A DNA stretch of 43,295 nt from Holosporaceae bacterium (GTDB taxonomy: Bacteria; Pseudomonadota; Alphaproteobacteria; UBA3830), in NCBI GenBank assembly GCA_031288395.1, contig JAITRM010000031.1, positions 1 through 43,295 of the forward strand, in the 5' to 3' direction. The notes beneath the pieces were generated by a model. That model did not search any database. It was not told the DNA's origin and worked only from the letters and a program-made list of their open reading frames with translations. Shown here in pieces: positions 16,481 through 25,029 of the stretch (its first letter is position 1; each line of letters begins with the position of its first letter). A program made the translations under genes and the position numbers.

Positions 16481-18235
16481 CTACAAAACAACGTCCGGAA
16501 GATCTATCTCTCGAGTGATTACCCGCATTGTATTTATCGGATGGAGAGAAATCTTTATCCGAGTGGCGTGCTTTTTCAATTCGCTCTTCAGTTCCGAAAC
16601 GTCCTGCGCCTTCAGCTGCGCCAAGCGCTCCATCTGCTCTTCCGGAGAATTTTTCACTTCGATCTCGGTCACGATATCTCCCGGATGAACTTTGCTGTCG
16701 TCTTCGCCGATAGCCGGATCATAGGATAGAATTTTCTCGAAATAATCTTCTCCGGAGCCGTCCGCACGACATCCGATGGTGATTTTCATGATTTTTTGAT
16801 CCGCGCTGCCCAGAAACTGCGCTCTTATGATCTTTCCGGAAATTTTATCGCCGGAAAAACGCACGTCGCGGAGGGTGATCTGATCATCAACGGTGGCAAA
16901 CATAAAATTTTTCGCCCCTACGCAGAAATCTATTTCCACATATCGGGACGAATAGTTCAGCAGCGCCGCCGCCTTTTGAATGGCATATCTCAGCGCGTTT
17001 TTCCCTCTGTTGGTGGCAAAAAATGAGCCGCAGAAGTCGTCCGCCAGCGCGTCCGGAATTTTTTTGATGAGCTTCCAGTTTTTTTTCTCAAATTCTCGGT
17101 CAGAAACGTGGGCCTCCAGGCATTCGAAGATATTTCCACGATGCTGGACCCTATTGCTGCAGCCGTAGTAGGTGAAATAATTCCAGGTCGGATGCTGGCG
17201 AGGATTCTGCACGGCATTCAATCGCAGAAAAAGATTTTTCTCTCGCCCCGATTGGGATTTTCCGTTTATGACATGCACGCGAGCGATTTCCGTCCTTTTT
17301 TGCCGATAATTCCAGCCAAGCGTCAGCTCTCCGTCAAAGTAAAATCTCTTGAAATTCACCTTTTTTGCCGAGGGTTCGCCTTCTTTTTTCACGTAAAAAT
17401 CCTGAGATAACAGCGGATGAACCTTCAAGATTCCCATGACGTTTGGATTTATCTCCCTAACCCTGCAACGCAGCGGCGCATAGCCGTTTTTGTGCGAGAT
17501 TTTGAAGATATTTTCGACGCTGGATTTTATGTTGGTGAATGAATTGACCATCCCGCAGCTGAATTTCTGCGCTATCATCGGGTATACGTCAATAATCCCA
17601 GCCGCCTGCTGAATCCAGCTGACGGACAGACTCAGGTTTATCCTTCCGTAGGGTTCGCGGGCAAGTCTTACCTTCAGAGAATTTTGCAAAATCTCACTTC
17701 CGGTTACGTCGATGTTTTTAACGCCGCGGTTTATGTGGGAAAGCGATAACTTCCCGCTTCTCATGTCCCAATAGAAAAGATTGCTGTCTCCTTCCAGAAA
17801 AATCGTCGGATTGCTCATGTCCCTCTCCGAAAAAAACAGATCGTCGAATAAAATTCTCTGATTTTTCAAAAGATGGCCATCAATTTTTCCATGATCCGCC
17901 ATGTGTTGGCTGGAAAATTGCTTCAATTGAAGCTGATAATCGTCCGGCTCCGCAATCAACTCCAATTCAACGCTGGAACTGCTTAACCCCAGAGGAAAAG
18001 CCACCAGTCTGCCGGCAAATAGCAATCTAACCGCCGCCGTCGGCTCCAGCCGAATTCCGATTTTCGCGTACTTCTTGCGCAGCAGTTTTTCCGTGCATTT
18101 GGAGGCAATCAATACCTTGGCCGACGCAAAGCTGCATTCCTTCTGGGATATTTCCAGCGAAATCATTTCCTCATCGCCGCGCCAGACGGTCTTTTCTTCA
18201 TAGAATGAATTGCTCCAGTCAAATATCAACTTCAT
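16481..18235 (-). CDS. Large tail / hub-like phage structural protein
   Basis: A 584-aa protein, no signal peptide, AAGGA 6 nt before the ATG. The N-terminal half is beta-rich. Near residue 365-395, YYGCSNRVQHRGNIFECLEA followed by an Asp/Lys stretch and a Trp resembles the short aromatic carbohydrate-binding modules found in phage tail proteins (G..V.hrG.iYeC...H). The C-terminal 80 residues are charged and helical (NSPEEQMERLAQLKAQ). Position after the tail terminator and before the lysis genes fits a baseplate, hub or host-recognition protein. It is separated from the head genes by a transporter in the opposite direction. The assignment rests on context and weak pattern, not on a named family. 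Confidence 0.55.
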   Translation of the reverse strand: MKLIFDWSNSFYEEKTVWRGDEEMISLEISQKECSFASAKVLIASKCTEKLLRKKYAKIGIRLEPTAAVRLLFAGRLVAFPLGLSSSSVELELIAEPDDYQLQLKQFSSQHMADHGKIDGHLLKNQRILFDDLFFSERDMSNPTIFLEGDSNLFYWDMRSGKLSLSHINRGVKNIDVTGSEILQNSLKVRLAREPYGRINLSLSVSWIQQAAGIIDVYPMIAQKFSCGMVNSFTNIKSSVENIFKISHKNGYAPLRCRVREINPNVMGILKVHPLLSQDFYVKKEGEPSAKKVNFKRFYFDGELTLGWNYRQKRTEIARVHVINGKSQSGREKNLFLRLNAVQNPRQHPTWNYFTYYGCSNRVQHRGNIFECLEAHVSDREFEKKNWKLIKKIPDALADDFCGSFFATNRGKNALRYAIQKAAALLNYSSRYVEIDFCVGAKNFMFATVDDQITLRDVRFSGDKISGKIIRAQFLGSADQKIMKITIGCRADGSGEDYFEKILSYDPAIGEDDSKVHPGDIVTEIEVKNSPEEQMERLAQLKAQDVSELKSELKKHATRIKISLHPINTMRVITREIDLPDVVL

Positions 18236-18293
18236 TTTCTTTCCTTTTTCTTAAGAATGTTGTAAAGTGTGCCTTTGGCCATTGGGAGGACGT

Positions 18294-19190
18294 ATGCGTT
18301 TAAATTTGAGCGGTTACCAGCGCGGAGTGTTTTTTCTATTTTTGATGATGGGAGTCAGTTGTTTCTGCGATATCATCGCCAAATTCATGGGCCAGAGACT
18401 GGACGCAATGGAGGTGATTTTCTTCCGATTTTTCTTCGGGCTGGTCACGCTTCTGCCGTTTATGGCGACCAGAGGCATGAAAATATTCCGAACCAAGCAG
18501 CTGGGATTCAACGTCATTAGAGGCGTCCTGGGAGCTCTGAGCTTTTTCCTCTACACCTATTCCGTGATTCACATCCCGCTGGCGGAGGTGGTGACCATTC
18601 TATGGACCATTCCACTGTTTGGCCTGGTGCTGTCCATATTTTTCCTGGGCGAATCTGTTCCGCTCATGAGGTGGGCCGCCACGTTAATTGGGTTCCTTGG
18701 ACTATCCTTCATTACTCTGTACGACAGCGGGGCTTCCGTTTCCGTTCGACTACTCTACGCCGCCCCCATCGCGTCGTCGCTTTTGTTTGCGGTACAGGAC
18801 GTCATGATCAAGAAGATCGTCGATCAGGAAGACAGAGTCACCATGTTGCTGTATTTCGCCCTCGTGGCCAGCCTGCTGACGTTGGTGCCGATGCTATTCG
18901 TGTGGAAGACCCCGACAGCCTTCGAAGCTACGATGCTGCTGTTGCTGGGTTTCAACGGGAATCTCATGCAATATCTCATATTCAAGGCCTTCAGCGCCAC
19001 TGATTTGTCGGCGCTGGCACCCTACAGATACGTGGAGTTTCTCTTTAGCTCGTTTTTTGGATTCGTATTCTTCGCGGAAATTCCCGGCTTGAACGTGCTG
19101 ATTGGCGCGCTTATCCTCGTTCCCAGCACACTCTACCTGGCTTACACCGAAAACCAAAGCAAAGCCGGCAAACTGCAGACGGCCGCCTAG
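18294..19190 (+). CDS. DMT (EamA) transporter resembling rickettsial SAM importer
   Basis: A 298-aa inner-membrane transporter with ten helices in two EamA repeats. The ATG at 18294 has GGGAGGA 3 nt upstream; an ATG at 18267 lacks a site. Features such as EVIFFRFFFG in the first repeat, RGVLGALSFF, IPLFGLVLSIFFLGE and APYRYVEFLFSS in the second closely resemble the Rickettsia S-adenosylmethionine transporter (RP076 type), as I recall that sequence. The substrate is therefore likely SAM or another metabolite taken from a host cell, but EamA substrates are hard to predict. It lies inside the phage-like block, against its direction, between the small tail gene and the hub gene. Confidence 0.85.
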   Translation: MRLNLSGYQRGVFFLFLMMGVSCFCDIIAKFMGQRLDAMEVIFFRFFFGLVTLLPFMATRGMKIFRTKQLGFNVIRGVLGALSFFLYTYSVIHIPLAEVVTILWTIPLFGLVLSIFFLGESVPLMRWAATLIGFLGLSFITLYDSGASVSVRLLYAAPIASSLLFAVQDVMIKKIVDQEDRVTMLLYFALVASLLTLVPMLFVWKTPTAFEATMLLLLGFNGNLMQYLIFKAFSATDLSALAPYRYVEFLFSSFFGFVFFAEIPGLNVLIGALILVPSTLYLAYTENQSKAGKLQTAA

Positions 19191-19194
19191 ACCG

Positions 19195-19704
19195 TTATAT
19201 TTCCTCCAAAACGAGTTTCCAGCCGCACTGCATTTTCCATTCGTCGGTTTCCAATGAAAAATCCGTGACGCACATGGTCAACCATGGCCTGAAACACACG
19301 AATATCACATCTTCATATGATTTGTAGAGTTTCACTTGATTGTCCGAAGTACTAAATTTTATCGGATCCCCGAAATTGTTTACGACGCAGATGGATCCTT
19401 CAACGGCGGGGCGTATTAGCTGAACTTCCACAGATCCAGGATGGATTGACTGCCATAAATTTTGGATGCAGCCCAGCGTAATCTGAGAACCGATCCAAAT
19501 TCTATCCACCAGCGGAGAATTCACATCTCGGCAGGTAATTATGCTTTTGTAACGTTTACGCTCGGTGGTTTCCAGAAATAATAGGTCGCCGTTGATGGAT
19601 TTCTTAAACTCTCCGCTCGGAATGGGAAACAGCTCCTGAACGCAGTTCCTCGCGCTTTCCGGCGGTAATCCGGCAATGCCTAATATTAAGCTTGATTCAT
19701 GCAT
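19195..19704 (-). CDS. Phage tail-associated protein
   Basis: A 169-aa protein starting ATG, 1 nt after the 37-aa gene stop. Its pattern (GDLLFLETTERKRYKSIITC, SPLVDRIWIGSQITLGCIQ, then FRPWLTMCVTDFSLETDEW and GWKLVLEEI at the C-terminus) matches a family I associate with small structural proteins of alphaproteobacterial prophages. Those carry R-K-Y-x-S-x-I-x-C near the N-terminus and a Y/F-R-P-x-L-T-M...DEW element near the end. The exact virion role is unknown to me. It is the last gene of the head/neck operon before the inverted transporter. Confidence 0.6.
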   Translation of the reverse strand: MHESSLILGIAGLPPESARNCVQELFPIPSGEFKKSINGDLLFLETTERKRYKSIITCRDVNSPLVDRIWIGSQITLGCIQNLWQSIHPGSVEVQLIRPAVEGSICVVNNFGDPIKFSTSDNQVKLYKSYEDVIFVCFRPWLTMCVTDFSLETDEWKMQCGWKLVLEEI

Positions 19705-19705
19705 T

Positions 19706-19819
19706 CTAATTCATCCATTCCGGCATGGTCGTCGGCGTTGTTCTTGACAGGCGTTCCAAATACTCGCCCAACTCCTCAGCCGAATCCCTTCTATTTTCAT
19801 TATCTACTTCTTTTGCCAC
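19706..19819 (-). CDS. 37-aa ORF in head-tail operon
   Basis: A short gene with GAGGAG 7 nt before a GTG start. The peptide is polar and acidic (AKEVDNENRRDSAEELGEYL, then ERLSRTTPTT and PEWMN). It lies 18 nt after the tail-terminator gene and its stop is 1 nt before the next ATG, so it is translated as part of the operon. Small acidic ORFs at this position are common in tailed phages, and an assembly accessory is plausible but unproven. Confidence 0.55.
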   Translation of the reverse strand: MAKEVDNENRRDSAEELGEYLERLSRTTPTTMPEWMN

Positions 19820-19837
19820 GGTGTTGCTCCTCGCCAG

Positions 19838-20218
19838 TTATTGGTCTTCGTAGATCGCTTTTAGCTGCAGTATCGCCACTAAATTTAATATAAGGCTATT
19901 TTCCTTACTTGCAATGGAATTTATTTTTATTTTCGCGGATCCAATGGCGCAATTCTCCTGAAACAGCGTCAACTCTTTGCTGATAATTTTGTTGATGGCT
20001 CTGAGAACCTCAAAAGCCGCTCCTGTGACCTCGTCCCTATCCACAATGGTGACCAAAAATTCCACCCGGGACATTAAATTTTTCCCTTGTAGAACATTTT
20101 GTAGCTCAAAAATAATGTGCGGCGTTTTTCTCAATTCTTCCGGAGGTTTGGACGGAAAAATCGGCCATTTTAGTTCTTTTTTTATGGCATTGATAATGCC
20201 CATATCCCAGGGTAGCAT
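19838..20218 (-). CDS. Tail terminator-like protein (GTA g8 / DUF3168 type)
   Basis: A 126-aa protein with AAGGAG 5 nt upstream of the ATG. It has the layout of the DUF3168 / tail-completion family: a short N-terminal helix (INAIKKELKWPIF), a strand HIIFELQ, a central LVTIVDRDEVTGAAFEVLRA with the family-like helix, and a C-terminal run LILNLVAILQLKAIY of strand. In GTAs and siphophages this protein caps the tail tube. It is placed by order (after connector and head closure) and general pattern; the similarity is modest. Confidence 0.6.
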   Translation of the reverse strand: MLPWDMGIINAIKKELKWPIFPSKPPEELRKTPHIIFELQNVLQGKNLMSRVEFLVTIVDRDEVTGAAFEVLRAINKIISKELTLFQENCAIGSAKIKINSIASKENSLILNLVAILQLKAIYEDQ

Positions 20219-20264
20219 TCTGTTCTCCTTACAGGTTAAGCGTTAATTGTATATTGTTCGTTGA

Positions 20265-20555
20265 TCAGTTAAGAACTGCGTGGAATAGAACCAGGTCGTT
20301 GGCCGGTTCTACGATTGGAAATTGAGTTGGGGTGAAGGTTTTATCTTTAACGACCACGCGAAAATCCCGCGGGAAATTTTCCAGCCACTTTACGCGAAAA
20401 AGATATAGCGCGCGCCTTGCGGAAATATCCCGAATGGAAATCGAAGCCCAAACTTCTTTCCAGAGCGTATACTCCGAAACCCACAGATTATCGGCGGATA
20501 ATTTTTTCTCCAGCGCCTCTATTTTCACTTTTGTATCAAATAAATTTTTGAACAT
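20265..20555 (-). CDS. Head closure / head-tail joining protein
   Basis: A 96-aa protein, 7 nt after the connector gene stop. The Trp-rich N-terminal segment (WVSEYTLWKEVWASI), the central FRVKWLENFPRDFRVV strand pair and a C-terminal Pro/Val strand are typical of the Phage_H_T_join (SPP1 gp16-like / GTA g7-type) family of about 100 residues. It joins the connector to the tail. The assignment relies on position between the connector and the tail terminator as much as on sequence. Confidence 0.65.
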   Translation of the reverse strand: MFKNLFDTKVKIEALEKKLSADNLWVSEYTLWKEVWASISIRDISARRALYLFRVKWLENFPRDFRVVVKDKTFTPTQFPIVEPANDLVLFHAVLN

Positions 20556-20562
20556 TAAAAAC

Positions 20563-21162
20563 CTAAAAAATTCTCAAATTTAGGAACGGGCTGAGCAATT
20601 GCTTCACACCCTGGGAAATAACCCCGTCCTGCTTATAGGAGAATCTCTCCTGATAGGCGTTAGCCACCAACATTAGATTTGCCAGCTTCAGCTGATAGGG
20701 AATATTCTCGACTTTGTCCGCTATTCCAGCTTCGTAAACAACTTTTATGGAAATCCTGTTCCGGTGACTGATGGATTTCCCGTAGCTAATGCAAAGGCAA
20801 AACTTATGATTTATCTTTTCGACGGAGTACTTTCCCTCTTTTTGCTCTTTTTCCCCAATCATAACGCTGACAATTTTTATAATTGGAGGCTTTGGCAGCG
20901 GGATCTTTATGATGTCGCAAAAAATGGTCGGATAATCGCTTTCTCCGAAATCAAAGTTGCAGATGGAGCACTTGTCCAGCGCATATTCCCAAGTTTGTTT
21001 CAAAATAGACTTCTGGATGATGGATTCGAGAGCTTCTCGAGTGGATTTTATTGTGTTGACAATCAAAGTGTCGTCGAAATCATGATCTATGCGCAGGTAA
21101 TTTTTTGTTTCCTGCAGCGATATGATCTCGCTCTCTGGTTTTTTGATAAGGTTTAGCTGCAT
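20563..21162 (-). CDS. Head-tail connector protein (phage gp6-like, GTA g6 type)
   Basis: A 199-aa protein with GGAG 8 nt before the ATG. The N-terminal ISLQETKNYLRIDHDFDDTL followed by IVNTIKSTREALE is the standard start of the phage_connect_1 / phiE125-gp8 family (L.E.K.yLRid...dD..l...i..Are..e). The C-terminal QLKLANLMLVANAYQERF also fits (P..ik.A...lva..Ye.R). It should form a ring below the portal. Next to the capsid gene with a 19-nt gap, in one operon. Confidence 0.88.
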   Translation of the reverse strand: MQLNLIKKPESEIISLQETKNYLRIDHDFDDTLIVNTIKSTREALESIIQKSILKQTWEYALDKCSICNFDFGESDYPTIFCDIIKIPLPKPPIIKIVSVMIGEKEQKEGKYSVEKINHKFCLCISYGKSISHRNRISIKVVYEAGIADKVENIPYQLKLANLMLVANAYQERFSYKQDGVISQGVKQLLSPFLNLRIF

Positions 21163-21180
21163 AATTCATTCTCCATTAAG

Positions 21181-22308
21181 TTATTCTGATTTTTCAGCGA
21201 ATTTCAGCAATTTAATTGCATCGAAATCCACCACCTCGCCTCCGGTGCGCTTGGAGGCATAAAATTCCACAAAAGGCTTCGACGTGTAGGGATCTCTTAA
21301 AATTTGCAGTCCCTGTCTGTCGACTATCTGGTACCCAGAGTAGAAATCCCCAAACGCAATGGGCGTCGATTCCGTCCCTTCCGTAATTCCCGGCATGTCG
21401 TCGTCGATGATCACCGGATAGCCGAGCAGCGTTGACGGACATGATTCCGATGTGGACGGCTGCCACAGATACGCTCCATCCTTATTCTTTAGTTTTCTGA
21501 CCTTAGCCAGAGCGGCCCTGGACATAATCCACTTCGCCTTTTTCACGTAAATTGGCTTAATGGAACAAACTATGTCTATGAGGATGTCGACACCCTTGTC
21601 GCCGGTCTCGAAATTTCCCTTAACTCCCGTGCAAAAATGCTGCAACTTGCCGAAATCTCTTTTCTCATCGGCGGAAGACTCGCATTGCAGGAATCCGTGA
21701 GGTTTGTTGTTGCCGTCTCCGTTCACAAAAGCGCTGTTTTCCAGCGCAGCGATTTTTTCCGAGACCTTGCCAATCAACCACTCTTCCACATTGATTTGCG
21801 AGTCGTCCAGCAATTTTTGGCTGGCGATTGGCTTCGCGAAAATTTCATGAACTGGAATTTTGATCTTTTTGATTTCCGGCGAGCCCGTTTCATTCCTGGT
21901 CTCGTCCGTGCTTGCGGCCCAGCCGGCTTCCGGCAGTTTGGAATCCACCAATATATCCACCGAACTGGTCGATATGGTGATGGAGCGAGAAATCGCCCTC
22001 ACGGGAGAGAGATTTTTCAATTTCTCATTGATGTGCAGAGCTATTTCCTGCGGTATCAGATGTCCGCCGCTCTCTCCGGTCTTATCGCTCATGGATTTTG
22101 TAAGGAAATGATCCACTCCATGGCGAATATAATCGGAAAAATTCGATTTTTTGTAGGTATCGCCGCTTAATCTCTCCGACAACGGCATGGTTCCCGCTTC
22201 ATTTTTCATAATATATTTCACCTTTCTGTGCGTTTCATCGCTGTTTTTTATAAAGTTATTTACGTCTTCACTTAATTCGGAAATGGCTTTCTCTATTTCT
22301 TTATCCAT
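21181..22308 (-). CDS. HK97-type major capsid protein (GTA g5-like)
   Basis: A 375-aa protein of the HK97-fold phage capsid family. The N-terminal about 75 residues (coil-like, Lys/Glu-rich) are the probable delta domain removed by the protease. Then come SGGHLIPQEIALHI, the strand AGWAASTDETRNET, ASQKLLDDSQINVEEWL, and NSAFVNGDGNNKPHGFL. Further on are MSRAALAKVRKLKNKDG, LLGYPVIIDDDMPG, IAFGDFYSGYQIVDR and a C-terminal FDAIKLLKF. The whole pattern is very close to the capsid of Rhodobacter capsulatus GTA. It overlaps the protease gene by 8 nt and has AAGGA upstream. No truncation is apparent. Confidence 0.96.
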   Translation of the reverse strand: MDKEIEKAISELSEDVNNFIKNSDETHRKVKYIMKNEAGTMPLSERLSGDTYKKSNFSDYIRHGVDHFLTKSMSDKTGESGGHLIPQEIALHINEKLKNLSPVRAISRSITISTSSVDILVDSKLPEAGWAASTDETRNETGSPEIKKIKIPVHEIFAKPIASQKLLDDSQINVEEWLIGKVSEKIAALENSAFVNGDGNNKPHGFLQCESSADEKRDFGKLQHFCTGVKGNFETGDKGVDILIDIVCSIKPIYVKKAKWIMSRAALAKVRKLKNKDGAYLWQPSTSESCPSTLLGYPVIIDDDMPGITEGTESTPIAFGDFYSGYQIVDRQGLQILRDPYTSKPFVEFYASKRTGGEVVDFDAIKLLKFAEKSE

Positions 22309-22819
22309 TTATTTTCCTTCTCAATTTATTGGATATTTCTTTGATTTTTTGCAGGATATCCCACTGATTTTTTACGTCTCCAACGGTGGCCGATGGACAC
22401 GCGGGAAAGGTAACGACGGATATTTCCAGCAGATCGATATCCGTAAGATACTGACTATTATTGCTAAAATAACTGTCCCTTACCCTGTAGCCGATGGAGA
22501 ATCCGTCAATGGCTTTATTTTTCAGCAGATAGTAAATCTCCTTTGCCTTTGGTATCTCCATAAGAAGGCGACACCTAATGAAAAGCCCGTAATTGTCTTC
22601 AGCAATGTCCTCAATTACCCCAATCGGAGAATTTACATCGTGCTGCCAGAGTAGTTTCGGCCTCCTTCCTAATTTAAAATCATCGATGGCTGCCGCGAAA
22701 GCTCCCCTTAGAACTACGTCGCCGTATCCGTCAGCCACGTTAAACACGCTGGCATATCCGGAAATCTCTCCATCGTCGCGCATCGATTTTAGATGCAAAC
22801 ATGGTGTTAAAAATTTCAT
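22301..22819 (-). CDS. Prohead protease (HK97 family)
   Basis: A 172-aa serine protease that matures the capsid. The ATG at 22819 has AGGA 5 nt upstream and lies 7 nt after the portal stop; an ATG at 22834 would overlap the portal end. The family signature is seen as GEISGYASVFNVADGYGDVV at the start, then LLWQHD (catalytic His), and AIDGFSIGYRV with the catalytic Ser. The strand DLLEISVVTFPACPSA ends the core. It overlaps the capsid gene. Order portal-protease-capsid is standard. Confidence 0.94.
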   Translation of the reverse strand: MKFLTPCLHLKSMRDDGEISGYASVFNVADGYGDVVLRGAFAAAIDDFKLGRRPKLLWQHDVNSPIGVIEDIAEDNYGLFIRCRLLMEIPKAKEIYYLLKNKAIDGFSIGYRVRDSYFSNNSQYLTDIDLLEISVVTFPACPSATVGDVKNQWDILQKIKEISNKLRRKING

Positions 22820-22826
22820 ATTTTTC

Positions 22827-23936
22827 CTATTCATTTATGGGCAGATATCCGAGAATTTCCCTTTTCTCATTGGTCGTAAGGAAATCTGCGTTTGATATTT
22901 TGTTCCAGAGACTCTCACGGCGAGACGATAGCGCCGAAACCGCATCGAGATCGAAAACTATCTCCACCCGCTCTTTAAATTTGATGGAAAGCCAACTGCT
23001 AAACTCCAGGCGAATAAATTCAGCCAAAGGCAAAACAGTGTCTTCCCAAAAATGCAATCTAGCCTCTTTGTAGCTCATGAAAGCGGAGTCCTGAGCTCCG
23101 ATTAGAACTGGGGGAACGCCGAATGCCTGAGCTATCTCTCGAGCAACGGTATTTCTGCCGGAATCAAAATCCAAATCCTTCAGCGATTGACCCATTTCTT
23201 TCCATTCCAGGCCGCCCTCCAGAATCATAACCCTTCCAGCATTCTTCGCACCCGCGTAGGCGTTGTGAATGTCGGACCTTAGCTGCGCCCGCTGCTCTTC
23301 CGTGAGATTTTCTGCGTTCTTCACCAGCAGACAGCCGGAAGGCCGCCCGCCGTTTTGCATAACGGCCAAATTATGATTGGACATTTCGTTATATTGATCT
23401 ATGGCTCGAAAAGCCGCCTGCAATGGACTGAACCCGTACCAATCATTCAGAGGATTGAACAGTTTCAGATGCAAAACATTTTCCTTTTTTAGATCGAATT
23501 TAGAGGAATCCACGCCGTACACGTAGAAATCAACGGCCGTTTTAGACGCGTTGGGAACTATTCGGACGCGATCGCTGCGCAGACAGTGCAATTCCCCATT
23601 ATCATCATGGTGCACGAACGCATTTCCGGAAATCATGAGATAATTCACGACATTTTCCAGAAATGAACTTCTACTTTGACTACCGTTCGGCCTTCGCAGA
23701 ACTTTCGCCACGACTTCGCTCTCCGTCGCGTCATCGATTTTTTTGGCCATTAGCGGAATGGAAGAGATACTTTTCGCAATTAAACTGATCGCCCTGTAGG
23801 CGAATACATTTTTCTGAAATCCTTCCTCCGAAAGAGCCTCATATGCACATGGTGTCCACCTGGGATCCCCAACGCCGTGATAGGCGAAGAAGCTATCTTT
23901 CCTTTGGGCGCCAAAATGCTTTAGCAAATTAAGCAC
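22827..23936 (-). CDS. Phage portal protein (HK97 / GTA g3 type)
   Basis: A 369-aa portal that forms the dodecameric ring for DNA entry and exit. GTG at 23936 is preferred because GGAGG lies 5 nt upstream; that site sits within ATGATGGAGG, whose ATG at 23951 has no site of its own. Motifs are LMISGNAFVHHDDNGELHCL, LRSDRVRIVPNA, NDWYGFSPLQAA, the NGGRPSGCLLV loop, NAGRVMILEGGLEWKEMG, FGVPPVLIGAQDSAFMSYKE, and TVLPLAEFI. They agree with GTA-type portals. The gene opens the head operon. No small or large terminase lies upstream of it. Confidence 0.95.
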   Translation of the reverse strand: MLNLLKHFGAQRKDSFFAYHGVGDPRWTPCAYEALSEEGFQKNVFAYRAISLIAKSISSIPLMAKKIDDATESEVVAKVLRRPNGSQSRSSFLENVVNYLMISGNAFVHHDDNGELHCLRSDRVRIVPNASKTAVDFYVYGVDSSKFDLKKENVLHLKLFNPLNDWYGFSPLQAAFRAIDQYNEMSNHNLAVMQNGGRPSGCLLVKNAENLTEEQRAQLRSDIHNAYAGAKNAGRVMILEGGLEWKEMGQSLKDLDFDSGRNTVAREIAQAFGVPPVLIGAQDSAFMSYKEARLHFWEDTVLPLAEFIRLEFSSWLSIKFKERVEIVFDLDAVSALSSRRESLWNKISNADFLTTNEKREILGYLPINE

Positions 23937-24198
23937 ACTTGCCTCCATCATATTTTTTGTATTATTTTTTTGTGCTGAACGCCATCATGTTCATATATTT
24001 TTTTATAAGAATCAAGTGTTTTTTTTAAAATGTATATTATTCAATGCACTAACCGCAAAAAATACTATTTCCTACCCATAAAAATTAACCGTTTATAAAA
24101 GATATTTTGGTGCAATTTGCCAACGGTGGCGCCGTTTTCAATTACAGTGGCGAGACACGTCATACTTCGGAGAAAATAACCGGGAATTAATTAATTGG

Positions 24199-24228
24199 TA
24201 GCACATTTGTGAAATAATTTCTGTGCTA
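24199..24228 (+). promoter_or_regulatory. Inverted repeat spanning a start codon
   Basis: TAGCACA (24199-24205) is a perfect inverted repeat of TGTGCTA (24222-24228), whose last base is the A of the ATG. The 16-nt loop is AT-rich and no ribosome site is visible between. It could be an operator or a leader hairpin that hides the start; which one cannot be decided from sequence. Confidence 0.4.
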
Positions 24229-24965
24229 TGAGTAGATGTTTTGGGCGTATTTTTGTTTTTGTGTTCCTGGAAATCGTAATTCACAGTTTCCATAACTTTA
24301 CTTTTGCGCGTTCCGAATACGACTCAGACTACGGCGCGGCAGGCATGCAACAGGGAGAGCAGCAAATGCCGAACCAAGAAAATTTCGAGGAAGAAGAGAA
24401 GGAGATTAAAGCAGGTGTTAGAGAGAGCATCAATCAGATTCTGAGAATAAATAAGCATGTGGATCCGAAGTATAAAAATCCCATAACAAGGGAAGAAGCA
24501 AAAGACCAAGACGTTGGCGAGAGGATAAGGAAGCTTCAAAAGGATATAAATTCCCTGGAAAGGATCCTGGACAAGTACGGAGGCGCCAAGCTAGGACTAT
24601 CCGAACAAAAAAGCGAGAAGTCCGGCAAAAAGCCCGCCGCCCCAAAGCGAAGGAGACGTCGCCGCTCTAGCAGAGGTTCCAGCGGAGGCTATCCGCGGGG
24701 AATATATACCGTAAAGAGCGGCTACCATCCAAGCAGGTTGCCGCCAATCGGATCGACGTACGGCTATTCCGGCGGAACTGGACGATCCTTTTACGGCAAT
24801 GGGGACTATAAAATCAAATCCTATGGTGCGGAAGGCGGAGGATCCTGCGGCCAGGGACGCAGCTGTAGTGAATCAAAATCCAGCAGGCGCAGAGCCAAGG
24901 GAGAGCACGGAGAACCAGCGCCCTTCAGAAGCACCCCAGGGTGCGAGACCGGCTGCGGCAGCTAA
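24228..24965 (+). CDS. Arg/Gly/Ser-rich secreted protein
   Basis: A 245-aa protein. The N-terminus has a hydrophobic leader (IFVFVFLEIVIHSF, cleavage near TFA-RS). Next comes an acidic, Gln-rich helical part (EEEEKEIKAGVRESINQILR, then a LQKDINSLERILDKYG coil). A highly basic stretch PKRRRRRRSSRGSSGG (about 143-158) follows, then Tyr/Gly/Ser-rich repeats (GYHPSRLPP, STYGYSGGTG, GSCGQGRSC). No classical ribosome site is visible; the start is the first ATG after a hairpin. The mix of a nuclear-localisation-like basic run and a Gly-rich tail could fit nucleic-acid binding, but the function is unknown. Divergent from the portal operon. Confidence 0.62.
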   Translation: MSRCFGRIFVFVFLEIVIHSFHNFTFARSEYDSDYGAAGMQQGEQQMPNQENFEEEEKEIKAGVRESINQILRINKHVDPKYKNPITREEAKDQDVGERIRKLQKDINSLERILDKYGGAKLGLSEQKSEKSGKKPAAPKRRRRRRSSRGSSGGYPRGIYTVKSGYHPSRLPPIGSTYGYSGGTGRSFYGNGDYKIKSYGAEGGGSCGQGRSCSESKSSRRRAKGEHGEPAPFRSTPGCETGCGS

Positions 24966-25029
24966 TTTAGTTTCCATTGGAAAATTAATGACAAAAATGT
25001 TATCATACCGCCCGCAGTCACAGGTCAAA

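Noticed and set aside
24799-25029. 77-residue Pro/Ala-rich N-terminal extension of the GT2 enzyme
   Set aside because: It overlaps the secreted protein gene in another frame and related GT2 enzymes begin at the VVIPVYN strand.
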